Assembly: GCA_004557855.1 (NCBI GenBank) | Contig: SFFJ01000015.1 | Location: forward strand, 1 to 50,347 | Length of the DNA: 50,347 nucleotides | Direction: 5' to 3' | Source: Oscillospiraceae bacterium | GTDB taxonomy: Bacteria > Bacillota > Clostridia > Oscillospirales > Ruminococcaceae | Shown here: positions 45,786-50,347 of the stretch, piece after piece | How positions within the stretch are numbered: the first letter of the stretch is position 1 | Layout of the letters: every line of letters starts with the position of its first letter | Made by a program: the position numbers and the translations under genes | Notes under the pieces: generated by a model | The model's input: only the letters and a program-made list of their open reading frames with translations | Databases searched by the model: none | What the model was told of the DNA's origin: nothing

Positions 45786-48161
45786 TCAGGCGCGGAGGGT
45801 GGCGCCCAGCTGGGCCAGCGCCTTCAGCGCCTTTTCGATGGCCTTGTCGCATTCCTCGACGGTGAGGGTGCGGTCGGCGGCACGCAGCACCAGCGAATAG
45901 GCAACGCTCTTTTTGCCCACGGGAACGGGTGCACCGCGGTAGACGTCAAACAGTTTGATCTGCTCCAGAATATTGCCGACGGCGCAGGAAATGGCCTTTT
46001 CGATGGCGGCGACGGGCAGGCTCTCATCGCAGATGACGGCAAGGTCACGGGTGGAGGCAGGGAAGCGGGGCAGGGCGTGATAGGTGGCCTCCGGCAGACG
46101 CGCAGCGAACATTCGGGCGATATCCAGCCGGGCGACCCATGCACGGCAGCCGATGCCGAAGTTTTCCAGAACGGCGGGGTGCACCTCGCCCACCGAGCCG
46201 ATCTCGACCTCCCCGATGGTGAGGACGGCGAAGCGGCCGGGATGATAGCTGGGATGGGTGGAAACGGCGGTATAATCGGCACGGGGCAGGTTCAGGCGGG
46301 AAAGCAGGCTTTCCACGGCGCCCTTGAGGGTGAAGAAATCGGCCTCGCCGCCGTAGCAGCCCACCATGAGAACCGCCCGTTCCTCCGGCAGATCCTCGCC
46401 CTCACGGGGCAGGTACTCGCTGGAGATCTCGTAAAGCCATGCTTCGGGATTGCGGTTATTGTAGTTGCGGGCCAGCGTATCCAGCATGCTGGGCAGCCCC
46501 GTGGTGCGCATGATGGAGGTATCCTCGCCCAGGGGGTTGGTGATGACGACGGATCTTCTCATGGGATGATCCGCCGGCAGGCAGATCTTATCATACATTT
46601 TGGGGCTCATAAAGGAGTAGGTGACGATCTCATCATAGCCCATGGCGATCATGGCGTTATTGATGCGGCGCTCGAAATCCTGCTCCGGGGTGATGATGGC
46701 TTCGGCGGTCCCCCGCAGGGCGGTGGTGGGGATCTTATCATAGCCGTACATCCGGGCGACTTCCTCGGCGATATCGGCCTTCTGCTCCAGATCGCTGCGG
46801 TAGCTGGGGACGATGCACTCATCCTCCACGACGGCGATCTCCAGGGGGCGCAGCGACTTCACCATCTCCTCACGGGTGAGGGAGATGCCGAGGAAACGGT
46901 TCATCCAGTCGGCGTCAAAGGGGACGCGGCGCAGGGTGTGGTCGGCGTGGTCGATATCGATGACACCGGAAATGACCTCACCGGCGCCCAGCTGCTCCAC
47001 CAGCTCCAGCGCACGCAGCAGCGCACCCTCGCAGTTCATGGGGTCCAGCCCCTTTTCAAAGCGGCCGGAGGACTCGGTGCGCATCCCCAGCTTTTTGGCG
47101 GTCAGGCGGACGCTGCTGCCCTTAAAGCAGGCGGACTCAAAGACGATGGTATCGGTATCCTCATGGATGCCGCTGTATTCACCGCCCATAACGCCCGCTA
47201 CGGCGCTGGGCTTTTCGGCATCGGCGATGACCAGCATTTCGGGGGAAAGCTCCCGCACGGTGCCGTCCAGCGTGGTGATGGTCTCACCGGGGGCGGCATT
47301 GCGGACGACGATCTGACCGTCCCGGACATACTTGAGGTCAAAGGCGTGCATGGGCTGGCCGTATTCCAGCATGACATAGTTGGTGATATCGACGATATTA
47401 TTGATGGGGCGGACGCCGCAGGCACGCAGACGCTCCCGCAGCCAGCGGGGAGAGGGCTCCACCTTGATATTGCGGACGACGGCCGCCATATAGCGCCGGC
47501 ACAGCTCGGTATTTTCCACCCGCACCTTCAAAAGCTCGTTGACATCGCCGCCGCAGCCCTGTACCGCTGGGGTGTGCAGATGCAGCGGCAGACGGTAGGT
47601 GGCAGCGGTTTCCCGCGCCAGCCCGATGACGGAAAGACAGTCGGGGCGGTTGGAGGTGATCTCAAATTCCACGACGGTATCATCCAGGCCGATGGCGTGA
47701 CGGATGTCCTCGCCGACGGCGCAGGCCTCCTGCAGGATGAAGATGCCGTCCTCGATGGCGTAGGGGAAGTCATGGACGGTCAGCCCCAGCTCCTTGAGGG
47801 AGCAGAGCATCCCGCAGGATTCCACGCCGCGCAGCTTGCCGCGGGTGATGACGACCCCGCCGGGCAGATGGGCCTTGTGCAGGGCGGCAGGCACCAGATC
47901 GCCCACCCGGACGTTCTGCGCACCGGTGACGATCTGCACCGGCTCCTCCTTCCCGACATCCACCTGACAGATCCACATATGGTCGCTGTCGGGGTGGCGT
48001 TCCATCGCCAGCACCTTGCCGACCACAACGTTCTGGATATCGGCGCCCTCCTGCTCGTAGCCCTCTACCTTGGAGCCGGACATGGTAAGCGCTTCGCAAT
48101 AATCATGGATGGGGGCATCCACATGGACGAACTCATCCAGCCATCTCATCGAAAGATTCAT
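45786..48161 (-). CDS. pheT: Phenylalanyl-tRNA synthetase beta subunit
   Basis: A 791-residue subunit of the (alpha-beta)2 enzyme that charges tRNA-Phe. The N-terminal EMAP-type tRNA-binding domain (~40-150: GKVLAMERHPDSDHMWICQV) is followed by B3/B4 (editing site region ~210-390), B5 (~400-475), the synthetase-like core and the C-terminal FDX-ACB anticodon-binding domain (~700-791: FPASTRDLAVICDESLPV). GGGAGG precedes the ATG. It follows pheS by 21 bp under one T-box leader. Confidence 0.97.
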   Translation of the reverse strand: MNLSMRWLDEFVHVDAPIHDYCEALTMSGSKVEGYEQEGADIQNVVVGKVLAMERHPDSDHMWICQVDVGKEEPVQIVTGAQNVRVGDLVPAALHKAHLPGGVVITRGKLRGVESCGMLCSLKELGLTVHDFPYAIEDGIFILQEACAVGEDIRHAIGLDDTVVEFEITSNRPDCLSVIGLARETAATYRLPLHLHTPAVQGCGGDVNELLKVRVENTELCRRYMAAVVRNIKVEPSPRWLRERLRACGVRPINNIVDITNYVMLEYGQPMHAFDLKYVRDGQIVVRNAAPGETITTLDGTVRELSPEMLVIADAEKPSAVAGVMGGEYSGIHEDTDTIVFESACFKGSSVRLTAKKLGMRTESSGRFEKGLDPMNCEGALLRALELVEQLGAGEVISGVIDIDHADHTLRRVPFDADWMNRFLGISLTREEMVKSLRPLEIAVVEDECIVPSYRSDLEQKADIAEEVARMYGYDKIPTTALRGTAEAIITPEQDFERRINNAMIAMGYDEIVTYSFMSPKMYDKICLPADHPMRRSVVITNPLGEDTSIMRTTGLPSMLDTLARNYNNRNPEAWLYEISSEYLPREGEDLPEERAVLMVGCYGGEADFFTLKGAVESLLSRLNLPRADYTAVSTHPSYHPGRFAVLTIGEVEIGSVGEVHPAVLENFGIGCRAWVARLDIARMFAARLPEATYHALPRFPASTRDLAVICDESLPVAAIEKAISCAVGNILEQIKLFDVYRGAPVPVGKKSVAYSLVLRAADRTLTVEECDKAIEKALKALAQLGATLRA

Positions 48162-48182
48162 ATCGTTTTTGCCTCCCTTCCC

Positions 48183-49202
48183 TTAAAACTGCTCCAGAAA
48201 ACGGGTATCGTTTTCATAGAACAGACGCATATCATCTACGGCAAAGCGGCGCATGACGATGCGCTCCAGCCCGATGCCGAACGCAAAGCCGCTGTATTTT
48301 TCGGGGTCCAGTCCGCAGCCGGAAAGCACCTTGGGGTGCACCATGCCGCAGCCCAGAATCTCGATCCAGCCCTCGCCCTTGCAGATGCGGCAGCCCTTGC
48401 CGTGGCAGGCAAAGCACTGCACATCCACCTCGGCGGAGGGCTCGGTGAAGGGGAAGTGGTGCGGGCGGAACCGCACGACCGAATCCTCACCGTACAGGCG
48501 CTTGATGACCGTTTCCAGGCAGCCCTTGAGGTCGCTCATGGTGATGCCCTCATCCACCACCAGCCCCTCGATCTGATGGAAGATGGGGGAGTGGGTGGCG
48601 TCTACGGCATCGCTGCGGTACACACGCCCCGGCGCGATAATGCGGATGGGGGGCTTGCGCTGCTCCATGGTGCGGATCTGCACCGGGGAGGTCTGGGTGC
48701 GCAGCAGCACCTTATCGGTGATGTAGAAGGTATCCTGCGTATCACGGGCGGGGTGGTCGGGCGGCAGGTTCAGCGCTTCAAAGTTATAATAGTCCAGCTC
48801 GACCTCGGGGCCGGAGACCACATCAAAGCCCATGCCGAGGAAGATCTCCTTGATCTCATCCAGCACGAGATTGAGGGGGTGGCGGTGGCCCTCCCGGATG
48901 GGGGTGCCGGGCAGGGTGACGTCGATGGTCTCCATCCGGAGCTTCTGCTCGGCCATGGCGGCCTTCAGGGCGGCGCCCCGGGCGGCCAGCTTTTCTTCGA
49001 TGGCGGCACGGACCTCGTTGGCCATCTGCCCCATGGCGGGGCGCTCCTCCGGGGAAAGCTGACCCATCGATTTAAGGATGGCGGTCAGTTCGCCCTTTTT
49101 ACCGAGCAGCTGTACCCGCGCTTCCTCCAGCGCGGTGAGATCCTCGGCGTTTTGCAGCCGTTCCAGCGCACGTGCGCGAATGGCTTCCAATGCGGATTTC
49201 AT
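48183..49202 (-). CDS. pheS: Phenylalanyl-tRNA synthetase alpha subunit
   Basis: A 339-residue class II synthetase subunit carrying the active site. A coiled-coil N-terminus (~1-85) precedes motif 1 (~115), motif 2 (IIAPGRVYRSDAVDATHSP, with the HQIEG segment following) and motif 3 GFAFGIGLERIVMRRFAV (~307-324). CFACHGKGCRICKGEGWIEI near 270 has four cysteines as seen in zinc-containing PheS. The ATG at 49202 follows GGAGGGATC; the upstream in-frame Met lies in the T-box leader and was rejected. Confidence 0.97.
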   Translation of the reverse strand: MKSALEAIRARALERLQNAEDLTALEEARVQLLGKKGELTAILKSMGQLSPEERPAMGQMANEVRAAIEEKLAARGAALKAAMAEQKLRMETIDVTLPGTPIREGHRHPLNLVLDEIKEIFLGMGFDVVSGPEVELDYYNFEALNLPPDHPARDTQDTFYITDKVLLRTQTSPVQIRTMEQRKPPIRIIAPGRVYRSDAVDATHSPIFHQIEGLVVDEGITMSDLKGCLETVIKRLYGEDSVVRFRPHHFPFTEPSAEVDVQCFACHGKGCRICKGEGWIEILGCGMVHPKVLSGCGLDPEKYSGFAFGIGLERIVMRRFAVDDMRLFYENDTRFLEQF

Positions 49203-49244
49203 AGTGATCCCTCCAGTTTGTAATGATAGCATTTTGGCGGGCGG

Positions 49245-49510
49245 AAAAAAGAAAGGCTCCGTCCCGCAACAGGGACGAAGCCGCAAATGCTCCGTGGTAC
49301 CACCCAGCTTTGCGCCCGCAGGCGCACACTTTGCAACCCGGTAACGTGGGTCATTCCGTCGCCGCCTACTATCCTTACGGTCGGTTCAGCAGCGCTGCTC
49401 CCCGGGGAACTTCCCGCATCCTGCCCTGTGCGCCCTCTCAACCTGCGGAGCGCTTCTCTGTGCCAGAGAATGGACGGGTACTTTTCCGGTTCACGGCATT
49501 TGGATGCATC
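49245..49510 (-). promoter_or_regulatory. T-box riboswitch, phenylalanine specifier
   Basis: On the minus strand the T-box sequence GGGTGGTACCACGG (49292-49305) precedes the terminator GGCTTCGTCCC/GGGACGGAGCC with its T-rich tail (49245-49282). An AGTA-containing specifier loop in stem I presents TTC (49407-49409) on its 3' side, the Phe codon. Uncharged tRNA-Phe should stabilise the antiterminator and switch on pheST. Confidence 0.95.
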
Positions 49511-49511
49511 T

Positions 49512-49540
49512 ATTTTACCACGGAAAAAGGGCTTTTGCAA
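49512..49540 (-). promoter_or_regulatory. Promoter of the pheST T-box operon
   Basis: Minus-strand TTGCAA (49535-49540), 17-bp spacer, TAAAAT (49512-49517). A TATCAT at 49556-49561 on the plus strand probably serves acpS, so the two promoters overlap back to back. Confidence 0.8.
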
Positions 49541-49587
49541 GGGGAAGATTTGTGGTATCATAAAAGAAAAAGAGGGGAGGGCCGGGC

Positions 49588-49953
49588 ATGAGACTGCAAA
49601 ACGGTGTGGATATCGTGGCGGTGGCGCGCATGGAAAAAAGCCTGCAAAGAGAGGGCTTTCTGCGGCGGTGCTTTTCGCCCGAGGAGCAGGAATATATCTG
49701 CCGGAAGGCGAACCCCGCCGAAACGGCGGCGGCGCTGTGGGCGGCCAAGGAGGCCTTCGGCAAGGCGCTGGGCGTGGGGCTTTCCGGCTGGGAAATGCCG
49801 CAGGCGGCCGTGACCCGTGATGCGGCGGGCGCCCCGCATTTTGCGCTGACCGGCGCGGCGGCGGCGCTGGCCGATGGCTGGGAGCTGGCGCTTTCCTTGA
49901 GCCACGACGGCGGATATGCCGTGGCCATGGTGGTGGCGTGGCGGGGGGAATGA
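49588..49953 (+). CDS. acpS: Holo-[acyl-carrier-protein] synthase
   Basis: A 121-residue enzyme that transfers 4'-phosphopantetheine from CoA to acyl carrier protein. The Mg-binding Asp is in NGVDIVAVARMEKSL (~5-19), and the second motif is ALWAAKEAFGKALGVGL (~51-67) with the catalytic Glu and Lys. Length is normal for group I AcpS. GGGGAGGG precedes the ATG. It is divergent from pheST and followed by a strong terminator, so it is monocistronic here. Confidence 0.95.
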   Translation: MRLQNGVDIVAVARMEKSLQREGFLRRCFSPEEQEYICRKANPAETAAALWAAKEAFGKALGVGLSGWEMPQAAVTRDAAGAPHFALTGAAAALADGWELALSLSHDGGYAVAMVVAWRGE

Positions 49954-49986
49954 GCCCGCACACCGCCATACACCACCCATACACCA

Positions 49987-50016
49987 CCCCCGGAGCGTTT
50001 TCCGGGGGCTATTTTT
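49987..50016 (+). terminator. Terminator of acpS
   Basis: CCCCCGGA/TCCGGGGG stem followed by CTATTTTTG. Confidence 0.88.
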
Positions 50017-50242
50017 GTAAATTAGTGTAAAGGTTACAGAATGGTAACGGTATGATTTGGCAAATGGCATAAATACTGGGTGGGAATGGATGGGACTGGG
50101 TGAAAATCGGCGCAAAAACATTGTGATTTGTGGTGGGGGCGGGGCGGGCGGCGCCCTGCGGTGCGGGGGAAAAATGCGGCGTTTACACCACTTTCTACAC
50201 ACAAATTTCGGGGTCGGTGGTGTAGGATTTTGGGGACAAAGG

Positions 50243-50256
50243 CGCTTGATCAAGCG
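50243..50256 (+). promoter_or_regulatory. Palindrome upstream of the last gene, possible operator
   Basis: CGCTTGATCAAGCG is a perfect 14-bp palindrome 40 bp before the start codon at 50296. A GTTAC-N6-GTAAC dyad (50033-50048) and a TACACCAC/GTGGTGTA pair lie further up. The 49954-50295 gap shows no gene; the promoter of the last gene is not obvious. Confidence 0.45.
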
Positions 50257-50295
50257 GGTTTGCGGCACTTCGTGTGATTATAGGAGGAAATCACA

Positions 50296-50347
50296 ATGAA
50301 AAAAGTACTCGCACTGGTACTGGCTGTCATCATGGTTTGCACCATGG
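50296..50347 (+). CDS. Secreted protein or lipoprotein, 5' fragment
   Basis: Only 17 codons are visible before the window ends: MKKVLALVLAVIMVCTM, the start of a signal peptide. TAGGAGG lies seven bases before the ATG. Sequences of this form often begin extracellular solute-binding proteins of ABC transporters, but nothing beyond export can be supported. Confidence 0.7.
   Translation, partial: MKKVLALVLAVIMVCTM

Noticed and set aside
46077..49223. 1048-residue open frame on the plus strand opposite pheST
   Set aside because: It is the antisense shadow of two certain synthetase genes in GC-rich DNA, has low-complexity Gly/Asp/His composition and no ribosome-binding site.

Overview
The window looks like chromosomal DNA from a GC-rich, anaerobic gut Firmicute, most likely Oscillospiraceae (Faecalibacterium/Gemmiger/Subdoligranulum-like). 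The grounds are a rimP-nusA-rnpM-ylxQ-infB-rbfA-nrnA-truB-ribF operon in Firmicute order, a phenylalanine T-box leader, an IreB-family protein, Mini-RNase III, consensus sigma-A promoters with strong Shine-Dalgarno sites, and high GC in coding and non-coding DNA. The genus is inference; no marker gene allows a firm assignment.

Left part (1-21.4 kb) is accessory in character. It opens with the 3' end of a large serine recombinase, then a MATE efflux pump, and a secreted Cys/His-repeat surface protein with an NPxTG-like sorting tail. cysK follows with a consensus promoter, then a Y-family DNA polymerase behind two LexA/DinR-type boxes. A second, inverted and doubly frameshifted copy of the surface protein lies between the polymerase and its usual YolD-like partner. 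Next come a TrmH/SpoU methyltransferase whose 3' end is tandemly duplicated, a TVP38 membrane protein, a TetR regulator, an uncharacterised 337-aa protein, a cluster of three small-RNA-like units behind identical promoter cassettes, tRNA-Ala(CGC), a DUF11-type protein and a TetM-like GTPase fused to a Rae1/YacP-type NYN nuclease.

Middle (21.3-32.3 kb): a TetR gene diverges from a four-gene flavoprotein operon (GlpA-like, GlpB-like, DUF1667, AGPS-like FAD oxidase). Next are a metal-resistance operon (ArsR sensor, stand-alone HMA chaperone, P1B ATPase), an AlkD-like DNA glycosylase and an ankyrin-like lipoprotein.

Right part (32.3-50.3 kb) is core. The nusA-infB operon runs through ribF, whose riboflavin kinase domain is degenerate. 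rplU (with a histone-H1-like tail) and rpmA follow directly, with no prp between them. Then come obg, Mini-RNase III, a YitT protein, trmB, ireB with a small neighbour, T-box-controlled pheST, acpS and the start of a secreted protein.

The most striking non-coding feature is a family of about eleven intergenic elements of roughly 62-101 bp, each folding as a four-way junction. An outer stem, usually 11-13 bp, encloses two or three hairpins whose loops are nearly all GNA or the complement TNC. Arm sequences differ between copies while pairing and loops persist, and none lies inside a credible gene. Together with the three-promoter small-RNA cluster, this is the best candidate for something undescribed here.
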